NCBI RefSeq assembly: GCF_029840635.1 | Contig: NZ_JAOCCU010000026.1 | Coordinates: 1-64,000 of the forward strand | Reading direction: 5' to 3' | Source: Mitsuaria sp. GD03876 | Lineage (GTDB): Bacteria > Pseudomonadota > Gammaproteobacteria > Burkholderiales > Burkholderiaceae_C | DNA length: 64,000 nucleotides | Part shown: positions 1-9,177 of the stretch, piece by piece | How positions within the stretch are numbered: the first letter of the stretch is position 1 | How the letters are laid out: each line of letters begins with the position of its first letter | Translations under genes and position numbers: made by a program | The notes under the pieces: generated by a model | Told to the model about the DNA's origin: nothing | Databases searched by the model: none | What the model saw: the letters and a program-made list of their open reading frames with translations, nothing else

Positions 1-2
1 GC

Positions 3-584
3 CTGTATCGCGTCGACGCGGCGGCCTCGCAGGTTCGCATCCACGTGTTCCGCGCCGGGCGGCTGGCCAAGGTCGGCCATAACCACGTGCTGGGCGTCGA
101 GCGGCTCGGGGGCCAGGTGTTCGTGCCGGCGGACGGGGTCGCCGGCGCCGGCCTCGAGCTCGCTTTCCGCCTCGACGACCTTGGCATCGACAAGCCCGAA
201 TGGCGCGCCCCGCTCGGGGCGGAGTTCGCCAGCGTGCCGTCCGCCGGCGACATCGCCGGCACGCGCGCCAACCTGATCAAGGCGGTCGACGGGGAACGTT
301 TCCCCGCCATCGCGATGCGCAGCACCGCCGTGGCGGGCGCGTTCCCGACGCTGGCGGTGACGCTCGCCGTGTCCTGGCATGGCCAGGTCCGGGAACTGGC
401 GGTGCCGGTGCGCGCCGTCCGCCCTTCGGGGGACGCCGCGCTGCGGGCGCAGGGAGCGCTCGTGCTGCGGCAGAGCGAGTTCGGCATCACTCCGTTCTCG
501 GTCCTGGGCGGGCTGCTCGCCATCCAGGACGAACTGAGCGTCGAGGTCGACGTGACGGCCCGGCCGGCATCGGCCTGCGAGTGA
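3..584 (+). CDS. YceI-like domain protein (5' end outside window)
   Basis: The reading frame is open from the first complete codon of the window, so the gene starts upstream. The segment just before the first internal GTG (position 45) reads like the conserved opening of YceI-type lipocalin folds (a YRVD start, then a strand and a VGHNHVLG motif), so GTG 45 is unlikely to be the true start. YceI-like proteins are beta-barrel, usually periplasmic, and bind isoprenoid-like lipids; some act in stress or acid response. The visible part has the alternating beta pattern and the late FGITPFSVLGG segment typical of the family. No signal peptide can be judged because the N-terminus is missing. The next gene lies convergent at 705. 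The family call is fairly secure; the role is unknown. Confidence 0.75.
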   Translation: MYRVDAAASQVRIHVFRAGRLAKVGHNHVLGVERLGGQVFVPADGVAGAGLELAFRLDDLGIDKPEWRAPLGAEFASVPSAGDIAGTRANLIKAVDGERFPAIAMRSTAVAGAFPTLAVTLAVSWHGQVRELAVPVRAVRPSGDAALRAQGALVLRQSEFGITPFSVLGGLLAIQDELSVEVDVTARPASACE

Positions 585-704
585 GGCGGACGCGGCCAGG
601 CAGGCCTCGTCGCGTCAGGCGTGCCGCGCGAAGCGGCACACCGGCCGCCGGCGCGGCGGCAGCCAGGGCCAGGGGACGCCGGAGGCCCCCGGGCGCGTGG
701 CCCG

Positions 705-2249
705 TCAGTTCAGCTTGAAGCTCGCGACGGCGTCGACGAGCTGCGCCGACTGGTCCTTGAGGGACTCCGCGGCGGCGGCCGATTCCTCGACGAGGGCGGC
801 GTTCTGCTGGGTCATCTGGTCGAGCTGGCGCACGGCCTGGCCGATCTCGCCCAGCGTCAGCGACTGCGCGGCGCTGGAGGCCGAGATCTCGCCGATGATC
901 CGCGTCACCCGTTCGACGCTGTCGACGATCTCGCGCATCGTCGAGCCGGTCTCGCCGACCAGGCGCGAGCCGCCGTCCACCCGTTCGACCGACGCCGAGA
1001 TCAGCGTCTTGATCTCCTTGGCGGCCTCGGCGCTGCGCTGGGCCAGCGAGCGGACCTCGCCGGCCACGACCGCGAAGCCGCGGCCCTGCTCGCCGGCGCG
1101 CGCCGCTTCCACCGCGGCGTTCAGCGCCAGGATGTTCGTCTGGAAGGCGATGCCGTCGATGACGCCGATGATGTCGGCGATCTTGTTGGACGACTGCTGG
1201 ATCTCGTTCATCGTCGCCACGACCTGCTCGACCATCTGGCCGCCGCGGCCGGCGACCTGCGACGCGGTCTGCGCCAGGCCATCGGCCTCGCGGGCGGCGT
1301 CGGCGTTGAGCTTGACGCCCTCGCCGAGCTGCGCCATCGCGGCGCCGGTCTGCTCCAGGCTGCTGGCGGCCTGCTCGGTGCGGTTGGACAGGTCGGCGTT
1401 GCCGGTGGCGATCTCGCTGGAGGCATGGCGGACCTGGTCCGCGGCCGAGCGCACGCCGGCGATGGTGCCGGCCAGCCGGGCCTGCATCTCCTGCAGCGAG
1501 CGGCGCAGCGCCGCGACCTCGTCGGTGCCGACGACCTCGCCAGTGCGCTGGCTCAGGTCGCCGTCGGCGATGGCGCGGCTCAGAGACTGCGCCTCGGCCA
1601 GCGGCTCGGTCACCGAGCGGGTGATCACCAGCGCGATGCCCACGCCCAGCGCGATCGCCACCACCATCAGCCCGATGACCAGGTGGCGGGTGCTCTCGGC
1701 CTCGGCCTGCGCCTCGACCCGCGCGGCCTGCAGCAGGTCGCGGTTGTGCTCGGCGAAGCGGTCGATCGCCACCAGGTAGTCGTTCATCGCCGGGATCAGC
1801 TGCGACGCGGCCAGCGGCTTGACGTCGTTGCCGGCGGTCTTCTCCTTGATCACCGCCTCGCGCGCGTCCTGGTACTTCTTGCGCGCCGCGCCGATCTCGT
1901 CGATCAGCTTGGAACCGGCGGGGTCGGTGACGTTCTCGTCGAGTTCCTTCTGGATCTTGTCGATGCGCGCCGACAGCTCCTTGGAGCGCGCGGTGAAGGC
2001 CTTGACGAAGTTCTCGTCGTCCATGACCAGCTGCACGATGCGGCGCTGGATGTTGCCCTCGGTCAGGCCGGCCCACTGGCGCGACAGCTCCAGCGTGTGC
2101 ATGTCGACCTCGACCAGGCGCTCGATGCGCTGGTGCAGCACCGACACCCGGACCACGCCGACCGTCGAGGCCACCGCCATCAGCACGATCACCAGCGCGA
2201 AGCCGGCCAGCACGCGGCTGCGCAGCCGCCATCGATTCAAGTTGAGCAT
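705..2249 (-). CDS. Methyl-accepting chemotaxis protein (transmembrane chemoreceptor)
   Basis: A 514-residue chemoreceptor that would relay a periplasmic signal to the CheA/CheW array. Domain order: first membrane helix at about residues 13-33, a four-helix-bundle periplasmic sensor, second membrane helix at about 190-212, HAMP, then the long cytoplasmic signalling coiled coil. The hairpin tip is clear, with the conserved EQGRGFAVVAGEVRSLAQRS segment. The frame stays open upstream, but ATG 2249 was chosen because an AAGGA ribosome site sits 7-8 bases before it and it places the first helix directly after a short basic stretch. The C-terminus ends in FKLN with no NWETF-type pentapeptide, so CheR/CheB tethering by that tail is not expected. 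No other chemotaxis gene is nearby, so this is an orphan receptor with unknown ligand. Confidence 0.93.
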   Translation of the reverse strand: MLNLNRWRLRSRVLAGFALVIVLMAVASTVGVVRVSVLHQRIERLVEVDMHTLELSRQWAGLTEGNIQRRIVQLVMDDENFVKAFTARSKELSARIDKIQKELDENVTDPAGSKLIDEIGAARKKYQDAREAVIKEKTAGNDVKPLAASQLIPAMNDYLVAIDRFAEHNRDLLQAARVEAQAEAESTRHLVIGLMVVAIALGVGIALVITRSVTEPLAEAQSLSRAIADGDLSQRTGEVVGTDEVAALRRSLQEMQARLAGTIAGVRSAADQVRHASSEIATGNADLSNRTEQAASSLEQTGAAMAQLGEGVKLNADAAREADGLAQTASQVAGRGGQMVEQVVATMNEIQQSSNKIADIIGVIDGIAFQTNILALNAAVEAARAGEQGRGFAVVAGEVRSLAQRSAEAAKEIKTLISASVERVDGGSRLVGETGSTMREIVDSVERVTRIIGEISASSAAQSLTLGEIGQAVRQLDQMTQQNAALVEESAAAAESLKDQSAQLVDAVASFKLN

Positions 2250-2559
2250 TTCCAGGTCCTTCTTCTTCGCGTTCGGGGACGGGGCGGGGCCCCGACCTAT
2301 TTGATAGACGGTCGGAATGCTGCCCGCCAGCGATGAATTCCGATCGGGGGAAATGCGGGGTGGGCCGTGAACTACGGCGCGGAAGCGGCCGGCGCGCGCG
2401 GCGCTGTCGGGTTTTCGCGTCGAGCGCGGCATGAATGCGCCGTCAAGGCGGCCCGCCCGGGCAATGAAAGCCGATTGAAAGGCGCCGGAGGCCGACGCCG
2501 GCCGATGCCGGGCCGGCGCCCGGCCGCGCGCGCCGTGCAGCCGGCGCGTGCGAGGGCCG
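2250..2559. other. 310-bp gap: chemoreceptor upstream region
   Basis: This gap lies between the start of the chemoreceptor gene and the end of the ferredoxin gene, both on the minus strand. It should hold the chemoreceptor promoter and the ferredoxin 3' end. I looked for a flagellar sigma-28 type promoter and did not find a convincing one. There is only GC-rich sequence with short GC palindromes near 2283-2295 and no plausible gene. Confidence 0.4.
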
Positions 2560-2928
2560 TCACCCGCGGGCGGGGGGCGGCGGGACGTCGAACAGGTTGA
2601 TCGCCTGCGGCTGGTCCAGCACCAGGTCCGCGCGCGCGCAGGCCACGCAGGGCAGGATCCAGCCCTCGGCCTTCTCTTCGCGGGACAGGCCGGGCCACTC
2701 GATGCGGTACTCGATCCGCCCGGACACCAGCTTGGCGATGCAGGCGCGGCAGGTGCCGTTGCGGCAGGAATGCGCCAGGCGCAGGCCGTGGTCCAGCGCG
2801 GCCAGCAGCAGGGTCTGGTCCTCGGGCGCGTCGAAACGCCAGCCGTGGGGCAGGAGTTCGACCGAGTGGGAGGGCGAGGGAACGGGGGCGCCGCCGGAGT
2901 CCCCGGCGGCGTCAGGGGCGTGACTCAT
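2560..2928 (-). CDS. Plant-type [2Fe-2S] ferredoxin
   Basis: A 122-residue one-electron carrier. The cluster ligands are visible as Cys55, Cys60, Cys63 and Cys94 (C-x4-C-x2-C-x30-C), which is the plant-type ferredoxin spacing. An extra Cys97 lies close by. The first 20 residues are a Pro/Ser/Gly-rich extension with no signal peptide, so the protein is expected in the cytoplasm. ATG 2928 was chosen because it gives a normal-length ferredoxin; the same frame stays open for kilobases on this strand only because of the high G+C content. It is divergent from the M3 peptidase gene with only 33 bases between the two start codons. No partner oxygenase or reductase is next to it, so the electron acceptor cannot be inferred. 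Confidence 0.88.
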   Translation of the reverse strand: MSHAPDAAGDSGGAPVPSPSHSVELLPHGWRFDAPEDQTLLLAALDHGLRLAHSCRNGTCRACIAKLVSGRIEYRIEWPGLSREEKAEGWILPCVACARADLVLDQPQAINLFDVPPPPARG

Positions 2929-2961
2929 GGGCGCATGATGCCTGTGCGCTAAGCTGCCCCG

Positions 2962-4899
2962 ATGCCCAACACCCCGATCCCCGGCTCCGACGCCGTCCCG
3001 GCCGCCCAGGCGTTCTTCGACCAGCTCAACCGCGATTACGTCGCGGTGCACAAGCGCAAGGAAGACCTGTTCTGGGCCACCTACATGGCCACCAGCGACG
3101 ACCACGAGGGCTTCGGCCGCGCCGAGACGGCCTACAAGGCCTTCATCTCCGATCCGGACCAACTGGCCGCGACGCGCGCGCACCTGGCCGCCGTCGAGGC
3201 CGCGCCGGCGTCCGACGCGCGCGACGCGCTGGCCCACGGCCTGCGGGGCTGGCTGGGCGTGTTCGACGCCAACATCGTCGACAACGACGAGGGTCGCGCG
3301 CTGATGGCCGAGCTGATCGAGGCCGAGCGCATCCTCTTCGCCAAGCGCAAGGACTTCGCGCCCACGCACGTCAACGATCGCGGCGAGACCGAGCCGGCCA
3401 CGCTGTCGATGCTGGCCACCAACGTGGCGACCAACCCGGACGAGTCGCGCCGCCGCAGCTCCTACGACGCCTTCCATGCGATCGAGCGCTGGGTGCTGGA
3501 CAACGGCTTCCTGCAGATCGTCTCGCTGCGCAACCGCCTGGCGCGGGCGCTGGGCTTCAGCGACTACTTCGAGATGAAGCTGCGCAAGAACGAGCGCATG
3601 TCCAAGGCGGAGCTGTTCGGCATCCTCGACGACTTCGTCGCGCGCACCGAGGCCGCGCAGCAGCGTGCGCACGAGGCGCTGGCGGCCGCGCACGGCCCGT
3701 CCGCGCTCGAGCCCTGGAACCTGCGCTTCCACAGCACCGGCGACGTCACGCGGCGCCTGGACCCCTACCTGCCCTTCGGCCCGGCGCTGCGCCGCTGGGT
3801 CCGGAGCTTCCGCCGGCTGGGCATCCAGTACCGCGGCGCGACGATGCGGCTGGACCTGCTGGAGCGACCCGGCAAGTACCAGAACGGCTTCTGCCACGGC
3901 CCGCTGCCGACCTGGTTCGACGAGCAGGGCCGCTGGCACGCCGGCGAGATCAACTTCACCGCCGAGGCCAAGCCCGACCAGGTCGGCTCCGGCGCGCGCG
4001 CGATCAACACGCTGTTCCACGAGGGCGGCCACGCGGCGCACTTCGCCAACGTGACGCAGAACTCGCCGTGTTTCTCGCAGGAGTTCGCGCCGACCTCGAT
4101 GGCCTACGCCGAGACGCAGTCGATGTTCTGCGACAGCCTGCTGGGCGACGCCGACTGGCTCAAGCGCTACGCCCGCACCGTCGACGGCCAGGCGATCCCG
4201 GACGCGCTGATCCGCGACCGCATCGCCGCGGCGCAGCCGATGCGCGCCTTCGACGAGCGCGCGATCGCGGTGGTGCCGTACTTCGAGGCCGCGCTGTACG
4301 CGATGTCCGAGTCCGAGCGCACGCCCGAGTCGGTGCTGGCGCTGGCGCGCGCGATGGAGCTGCGCATCCTGGGCGTCGAGCGCGCGCCGCGCCCGATCCT
4401 GGCGATCCCGCACCTGCTGAACCAGGAATCGGCCGCCTCCTACCAGGGCTACCTGCTGGCGCACATGGCGGTCTACCAGACGCGGGCCTTCTTCCTGCGC
4501 CGCGACGGCTACCTGACCGACAACCCGGCGATCGGGCCGGCGCTGGCCGCGGCCTACTGGGCGCCGGGCAACAGCCTGTCGCACGACCAGACGCTGCGCC
4601 GGCTGACCGGCGAGGGCTTCTCGGCCCGCTACCTGGCCGAGGCCTGCGACGAGACCGTCGAGCAGGCCTGGGCGAGCGCGCGCGACACGCTCGAGGCGGC
4701 CGAGCGCCGCGGCGAGCGCACCGACGACGGCCTGCCGCTGAACGCGCGGGTGCAGGTCGTGCACGGCGACGAGGTGCTGGCCGACAACGGCGACGGCTCC
4801 GAGGCCGCCGAGCGGGCGATGTTCGAGCGCTTCGAGGGCTGGATCGGCGCGCATTACGCCGTGCCGTCGAGCGCGGTGCCGTCGGCCGCGGCGCAGTAA
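2962..4899 (+). CDS. M3 family zinc metallopeptidase (oligoendopeptidase F-like)
   Basis: A 645-residue peptidase that would trim short peptides in the cytoplasm. The zinc site is intact: HEGGH at residues 353-357 (two His ligands and the catalytic Glu), with Glu384 in an AYAETQS segment as the likely third ligand, the usual M3 spacing. There is no signal peptide. A TAAGCT box at 2950-2955 lies only 6 bases before ATG 2962 and there is no clear ribosome site, so the mRNA may be nearly leaderless. It is followed after 9 bases by another small metallopeptidase gene, so the two are probably co-transcribed. Length and motif fit the family well; exact substrate preference is unknown. Confidence 0.9.
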   Translation: MPNTPIPGSDAVPAAQAFFDQLNRDYVAVHKRKEDLFWATYMATSDDHEGFGRAETAYKAFISDPDQLAATRAHLAAVEAAPASDARDALAHGLRGWLGVFDANIVDNDEGRALMAELIEAERILFAKRKDFAPTHVNDRGETEPATLSMLATNVATNPDESRRRSSYDAFHAIERWVLDNGFLQIVSLRNRLARALGFSDYFEMKLRKNERMSKAELFGILDDFVARTEAAQQRAHEALAAAHGPSALEPWNLRFHSTGDVTRRLDPYLPFGPALRRWVRSFRRLGIQYRGATMRLDLLERPGKYQNGFCHGPLPTWFDEQGRWHAGEINFTAEAKPDQVGSGARAINTLFHEGGHAAHFANVTQNSPCFSQEFAPTSMAYAETQSMFCDSLLGDADWLKRYARTVDGQAIPDALIRDRIAAAQPMRAFDERAIAVVPYFEAALYAMSESERTPESVLALARAMELRILGVERAPRPILAIPHLLNQESAASYQGYLLAHMAVYQTRAFFLRRDGYLTDNPAIGPALAAAYWAPGNSLSHDQTLRRLTGEGFSARYLAEACDETVEQAWASARDTLEAAERRGERTDDGLPLNARVQVVHGDEVLADNGDGSEAAERAMFERFEGWIGAHYAVPSSAVPSAAAQ

Positions 4900-4908
4900 G
4901 GCCGGCGC

Positions 4909-5448
4909 GTGAAGTACCTGCAGGGCTACGCGCCGGCGCTGGTCGCGCAGGCGCGGCAACTGCTCGAGGCCGGCGAGCTCGGGCCGCTGCTGGCGCGGAA
5001 GTACCCCGAGCCGCACGAGGTCCGCAGCGACAAGGCGCTGTTCGACTACACGCAGGACCTCAAGCAGCGCTTCATGCGCAACGCCGGGCCGCTGGCGCTG
5101 GTCCGCTACGACGCCAAGCTCAAGGTGATCCAGCACGCGCTGGGCACGCACACGCGGCAGACGACGGTGCAGGGCAACAAGCTGAAGTCGCGGCGCGAGA
5201 TCCGCGTCGCCACGCTGTTCCGCGACGCGCCGGCGGAGTTCCTGCGGATGATCGTCGTGCATGAGCTGGCCCACCTGAAGGAGCTGGAGCACGACAAGGC
5301 GTTCTACGCGCTGTGCCACCACATGGAGCCGGCGTACGCGCAGCTGGAGTTCGACGTGCGGCTGTGGCTGAGCGTGAAGGATACCGAGGCCCGCGCCGGC
5401 GCGGCCGCGCCGGAGGCTCCAGCCGTTCCAGGCGCGCCGGACGCCTGA
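4909..5448 (+). CDS. YgjP-like (DUF45) metallopeptidase-domain protein
   Basis: A 179-residue protein of the YgjP/SprT-like group. The zinc-binding HELAH motif lies at residues 118-122 and is followed by a second His-rich helix (HHMEP) of the kind that provides a third ligand. The start is GTG 4909, 9 bases after the preceding stop, consistent with an operon with the M3 peptidase. The C-terminal tail of about 20 residues is Ala/Pro-rich and probably disordered. Family members in other bacteria are poorly understood, and proteolysis has not generally been shown, so the function stays open. Confidence 0.85.
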   Translation: MKYLQGYAPALVAQARQLLEAGELGPLLARKYPEPHEVRSDKALFDYTQDLKQRFMRNAGPLALVRYDAKLKVIQHALGTHTRQTTVQGNKLKSRREIRVATLFRDAPAEFLRMIVVHELAHLKELEHDKAFYALCHHMEPAYAQLEFDVRLWLSVKDTEARAGAAAPEAPAVPGAPDA

Positions 5449-5540
5449 GCGGCTCCCGGACTGCCACTTTTTCGGGCAATCCGTAGGAAGCCCTTTGGGA
5501 TCAACGGCTTGCGCGATTGCTGCGCAGCCTGTGCACGCGT

Positions 5541-5549
5541 TTATCCACA
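5541..5549 (+). promoter_or_regulatory. Perfect DnaA-box sequence upstream of dusC
   Basis: TTATCCACA matches the DnaA box consensus exactly and lies 89 bases before the dusC start codon. It is followed within a few bases by GTGTGGA, part of a second, inverted copy. A cluster of boxes, an AT-rich element and dnaA/dnaN/gyrB neighbours are all absent, so this is not an origin. It could be a DnaA regulatory or titration site, or chance. Confidence 0.35.
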
Positions 5550-5637
5550 GGCGGTGTGGACGCCTTCCGCTATGCTCTCGGGCTTTCCAGATCCCGAACC
5601 GCGGCGTCACGAGCGCCGCGCCTTCCCCTCGCTCCCA

Positions 5638-6780
5638 ATGATTCTGCTGGCGCCCATGGAGGGCCTGCTGGACCACATGCTGCGCGACACGCTGACCCGT
5701 GTCGGCGGCGTGGACCGCTGTGTCTCCGAGTTCATCCGCGTCACCGACCAGCTGCTGCCGCGCCGCGTGTTCACCCGCATCGTGCCGGAGCTGCTGACCG
5801 GCGGGCGCACGCGCGCCGGCGTGCCGGTGCGGGCGCAGCTGCTGGGCTCCGACCCGCAGTGCCTGGCCGAGAACGCCGCGCGCCTGGCCGAGCTGGATCC
5901 CGAGGGCATCGACCTGAACTTCGGCTGCCCGGCCAAGACGGTGAACCGCCATCGCGGCGGCGCGGTGCTGCTGGACGAGCCCGAACTGGTCGGCGAGATC
6001 GTCGCCGCGGTGCGCCGCGCGGTGCCGGCGCGCATTCCCGTGTCGGCCAAGATGCGGCTGGGCAACGAGGACCGCGCCCGCATGCTGGACTGCGCCCGCG
6101 CGATCGCCGCTGCCGGCGCGTCGGAGCTGGTCGTGCACGGCCGCACCAAGCGCGACGGCTACAAGCCCCCGGCCTACTGGGACCAGATCGCCGTCGTGCG
6201 CGAGGCCGCCGGCATCGACGTCGTCGCCAACGGCGAGGTCTGGACCGTCGAGGACGCGCTGCGCTGCCTGGAGGAATCGGGCTGCGCGTCGCTGATGCTG
6301 GGCCGCGGCATGGTGGCCGATCCCGGCCTGGCGCTGGCCGTGCGCGCGGCGCGCGGCGGGCAGGGCGCCGCGCCGCTGCCGTGGGCCGACGTGATCCCGC
6401 TGATGGAAGGCTTCTTCGCGCAGGTGCGGCGCAAGGTCGCGACCCGCCACCAGGCCGGGCGGCTCAAGCAGTGGTTGCACTACCTGCGCCGCCGTTATCC
6501 CGAGGCCGAGGACACCTACCAGCGCGTGCGCACGATCAATGCGCCGGACGCGCTGGCGCTGACGCTGTTCGGCCGCGCGCTGGATCCGGCCGCGCCGCCG
6601 CCCGAGGACGGCGACGACGGTCTCGTCGACGCCTCCCAGGCCTGCGAGGCCGACCTGGAAGCCGGGACCGGCCGCGACATCGACATCCATGGCGACGGCC
6701 ACAACGACCACGACCTCGACACCGACCGTCCCCCCGTTCCCGATCGACAACAAGACAGCGACTCGCTGATCGCCGCATGA
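5638..6780 (+). CDS. dusC: tRNA-dihydrouridine synthase DusC
   Basis: A 380-residue FMN-dependent reductase that converts a specific uridine in tRNA to dihydrouridine. The N-terminal LAPMEG motif, the catalytic Cys97 in [10 protein letters not shown], and the VHGRTK and ANGE motifs are all present. The Cys position and the SEFIRV..QLLP segment match the DusC subfamily rather than DusA or DusB. The start was set at ATG 5638 because it places LAPMEG at the usual distance from the N-terminus; an upstream ATG at 5572 would add an unrelated extension and overlaps a possible TATGCT -10 box. The C-terminal 55 residues are a low-complexity Asp/His/Gly-rich tail not expected in the family. The stop codon overlaps the next start as ATGA, so translation of the two is probably coupled. 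Confidence 0.92.
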   Translation: MILLAPMEGLLDHMLRDTLTRVGGVDRCVSEFIRVTDQLLPRRVFTRIVPELLTGGRTRAGVPVRAQLLGSDPQCLAENAARLAELDPEGIDLNFGCPAKTVNRHRGGAVLLDEPELVGEIVAAVRRAVPARIPVSAKMRLGNEDRARMLDCARAIAAAGASELVVHGRTKRDGYKPPAYWDQIAVVREAAGIDVVANGEVWTVEDALRCLEESGCASLMLGRGMVADPGLALAVRAARGGQGAAPLPWADVIPLMEGFFAQVRRKVATRHQAGRLKQWLHYLRRRYPEAEDTYQRVRTINAPDALALTLFGRALDPAAPPPEDGDDGLVDASQACEADLEAGTGRDIDIHGDGHNDHDLDTDRPPVPDRQQDSDSLIAA

Positions 6781-9071
6781 CCGCTTACCGTCCGACCCCG
6801 CGCCTGCTGGCGCTCGCCGCCGTGCTCGCGCCGGCGCTCTCGATCGCCGCGGCGCCGGCGCCCGCCGCCTCCGCGGCCGCGGTCACGCCGCTGGCGCTGG
6901 AACGCGTCTTCGGCGATCCGCCGCTGCAGGGCCGCACGGTCCGCCAGGCCGAGATCTCGCCCGACGGCGCCTGGGTCAGCTACCTGCGCCCGTCGCAGGC
7001 CGACAGCGAGCAGCTCGAGCTCTGGGCGCAGCCCGCGGCCGGCGGCGCGCCGCGCAAGCTGGTCTCGGCGGCCGAGGTGCTCGGCGGCCGCAGCCAGCAG
7101 CTGACCGAGGCGGAACGCATGGCGCTGGAGCGCAAGCGGATCTCGCAGGGCGGCATCACCGGCTACCAGTGGTGCGGGCCCTCGGGCAAGACGCTGCTGT
7201 TCCCGTTGTCGGGCGACCTGTACCTGGTGCGGCTGACCGACCAGGGCCCGCAGGCCCGGCGCCTGACCACCGACGAGCAGGTGCCGGAGCAGGACCCGAG
7301 CTGCTCGCCCGACGGCAGCCGCGTCGCCTACGTCAAGGGCGGCGAGCTGTGGGTGCAGCCGGTGGAGGGCGGCGGCGCGGCGCGCGCGCTGACCCAGGGC
7401 GCGACCGAGACCCGCTTCTGGGGCCTGGCCGAGTTCATCGCCGCCGAGGAACTGAGCCGCCAGCGCGGCTACTGGTGGTCGCCGGACGGCAAGCAGTTGC
7501 TGGCGCTGAACGTCGACGAGGGCGAGGTGCCGGTGAAGACGCGGGCGCAGATCTTTGCCGACCGCACGACGATGACGCAGCAGCGCTACCCCGGCGCCGG
7601 CGAGAAGAACGCCCGCGTGACGGCCTGGACGCTGCAGGTGGCCGACGGCCGCGCGACGCCGCTGCCCCTGCCCGCGGACGCGGAATACGTCGCCCGCGCC
7701 GGCTGGTTCGGCGACGGCACGCCGTGGCTGCAGACGCTGACGCGCGACCAGCACAAGCTGGCGCTGACCGAGTACGCCAACGGCACCGGCCCGGGCCGCA
7801 CGGTGATCGACGAACGCGATCCGGCCTGGGTCGAGGTGCACGACGACCTGCTGGAGATCGACGGCCTGACCCTGTCGGGCCAGCCCGCGCTGCTGTGGTC
7901 GAGCGAGGCCTCGGGCCGCCGCCAGCTGGTGCTGGTGGATCGCCGCACCGGCGAGCGCCGGCCGCTGACGAACGAGCCGGAGCCGGTCGCGCATCGCGTC
8001 TGCAGCGACGGCAAGACGGTGGTCTACGCGGCGGCGCGCGACCGCGGCCGCTCGCGCGAGTTGTTCGCGATCGACCTGGCCGGCGCGAGCCGGATGCTCG
8101 ACGGCGCGCGGCCGCGCCAGTGGCGCGACGCGCGCGGCGACGGCGATTGCGCGCGCCTGCTGGTGACGCGCGGCGCCTGGGGCGAGCCGCCGGCGCTGTC
8201 GTTGCAGGCGGTGAAGCCGGCGACGCCGGGCGAGGCGCCGGTGGCGCTGCCGGGCGACGCGCCCGATCCGCTGCTGGCGCGCGTGGTGCCGGTGCCGCGC
8301 GTGGTCGACATCACCGCCGCCGACGGCCGCACGCCGCTGAACGCGCTGTACTTCGCGCCGCTGGACGGCCAGCCCGGCCCGCACGCGGTGATCACGATGG
8401 CCTACGGCGGCCCCGGCACGTCGACGGTCAACTGGAACTGGAACCGCGACACCGCGCTGATCGCCTACTGGCAGCGCCGCGGCTACGGCGTGTTCACGCT
8501 GGACACGCGCGGCATGCAGAACCGCGACCGCGACTTCACCCGCGCGCACCGGCACGCGTTCGGCGAGGTCGACGTGAACGACCTGTTCGCCGCGGTGCGC
8601 CAGCTGCCCAGGCAGGTGGCGGGCGTCGATCCGAAGCGCATCGGTTTCTTCGGCTGGTCCTACGGCGGTTTCCTGGCCGAGCGCGCGATGCTGGACAACG
8701 GCACGCCGCTGGCGGCGGCGGTGGCGGTCGCGCCGCCGACGGACTGGACGCTCTACGACACCGCCTACACCGAGCGCTACCTCGGGATGCCGCAGGACGG
8801 CAAGGGCGGCCAGACCGCGCCGTACCGGCAGGCCAACCTGGTCGGCCGCGCCAAGCTGCTCGACAAGCCGCTGCTGATCGTGCACGGCACCGCCGACGAC
8901 AACGTGCTGTTCGAGCACACGCTTCGCCTGACCGAGGCGCTGCAGAACGAGTCGCGGCCGTTCGAGCTGATGGTGTATCCGGGCAAGGCGCACGGCATCG
9001 CCGGGCGCGGCGCCAAGCTGCACCTGTACCGCACGATCGACGCCTTCTTCGCGCGGACGCTGGCGCGCTGA
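6777..9071 (+). CDS. S9 family peptidase, dipeptidyl-peptidase IV-like
   Basis: A 764-residue secreted or periplasmic serine peptidase. A signal peptide occupies about the first 25-35 residues. A beta-propeller region follows, then the alpha/beta-hydrolase domain. The catalytic triad is readable: Ser628 in GWSYGG, Asp707 in HGTADDN and His739 in KAHG, almost the same numbering as human DPP4. The double-Glu motif that grips the substrate N-terminus is present at Glu224-Glu225 (AAEELSRQRGYWW). This points to removal of N-terminal dipeptides, classically after proline or alanine. The ATG overlaps the dusC stop by the ATGA arrangement. Pairing with a tRNA modification gene looks positional rather than functional. 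Confidence 0.93.
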   Translation: MTAYRPTPRLLALAAVLAPALSIAAAPAPAASAAAVTPLALERVFGDPPLQGRTVRQAEISPDGAWVSYLRPSQADSEQLELWAQPAAGGAPRKLVSAAEVLGGRSQQLTEAERMALERKRISQGGITGYQWCGPSGKTLLFPLSGDLYLVRLTDQGPQARRLTTDEQVPEQDPSCSPDGSRVAYVKGGELWVQPVEGGGAARALTQGATETRFWGLAEFIAAEELSRQRGYWWSPDGKQLLALNVDEGEVPVKTRAQIFADRTTMTQQRYPGAGEKNARVTAWTLQVADGRATPLPLPADAEYVARAGWFGDGTPWLQTLTRDQHKLALTEYANGTGPGRTVIDERDPAWVEVHDDLLEIDGLTLSGQPALLWSSEASGRRQLVLVDRRTGERRPLTNEPEPVAHRVCSDGKTVVYAAARDRGRSRELFAIDLAGASRMLDGARPRQWRDARGDGDCARLLVTRGAWGEPPALSLQAVKPATPGEAPVALPGDAPDPLLARVVPVPRVVDITAADGRTPLNALYFAPLDGQPGPHAVITMAYGGPGTSTVNWNWNRDTALIAYWQRRGYGVFTLDTRGMQNRDRDFTRAHRHAFGEVDVNDLFAAVRQLPRQVAGVDPKRIGFFGWSYGGFLAERAMLDNGTPLAAAVAVAPPTDWTLYDTAYTERYLGMPQDGKGGQTAPYRQANLVGRAKLLDKPLLIVHGTADDNVLFEHTLRLTEALQNESRPFELMVYPGKAHGIAGRGAKLHLYRTIDAFFARTLAR

Positions 9072-9081
9072 GCGCGCCTTC

Positions 9082-9131
9082 GGGCAAGCGAGGGCAGGCG
9101 AAGGCGGGCGAGAGCGGGCGAGGGCAGGGAA
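9082..9131 (+). repeat. Five imperfect 10-bp direct repeats
   Basis: Between the S9 peptidase gene and the YciH-like gene lie five head-to-tail decamers related to GGGCRGGCGA. They are purine-rich on the plus strand. No open frame or hairpin is associated. They may be slipped-strand expansion or a spacer; no function is evident. Confidence 0.6.
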
Positions 9132-9177
9132 CGCAAGGCCGAGGCACGCACGCGGGCCGGGCAGCAGGAGTTCAGCG

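Noticed and set aside
2250-2450. Sigma-28 promoter for the chemoreceptor
   Set aside because: No sequence with acceptable -35 and -10 boxes at the right spacing was found.
5461-5637. Chromosome origin at the DnaA box
   Set aside because: Only one perfect box, no AT-rich unwinding element and no dnaA/dnaN/gyrB neighbours.
2560-6753. Very long open frames opposite real genes (for example 1397 codons on the minus strand here, and similar ones at 6516-9428, 14394-17237 and 56949-60461)
   Set aside because: They are rich in Arg/Ala/Gly/His with no domains, lie antisense to well-supported genes, and arise from the lack of stop codons in very GC-rich DNA. Only the ferredoxin at the 2560 end is real.
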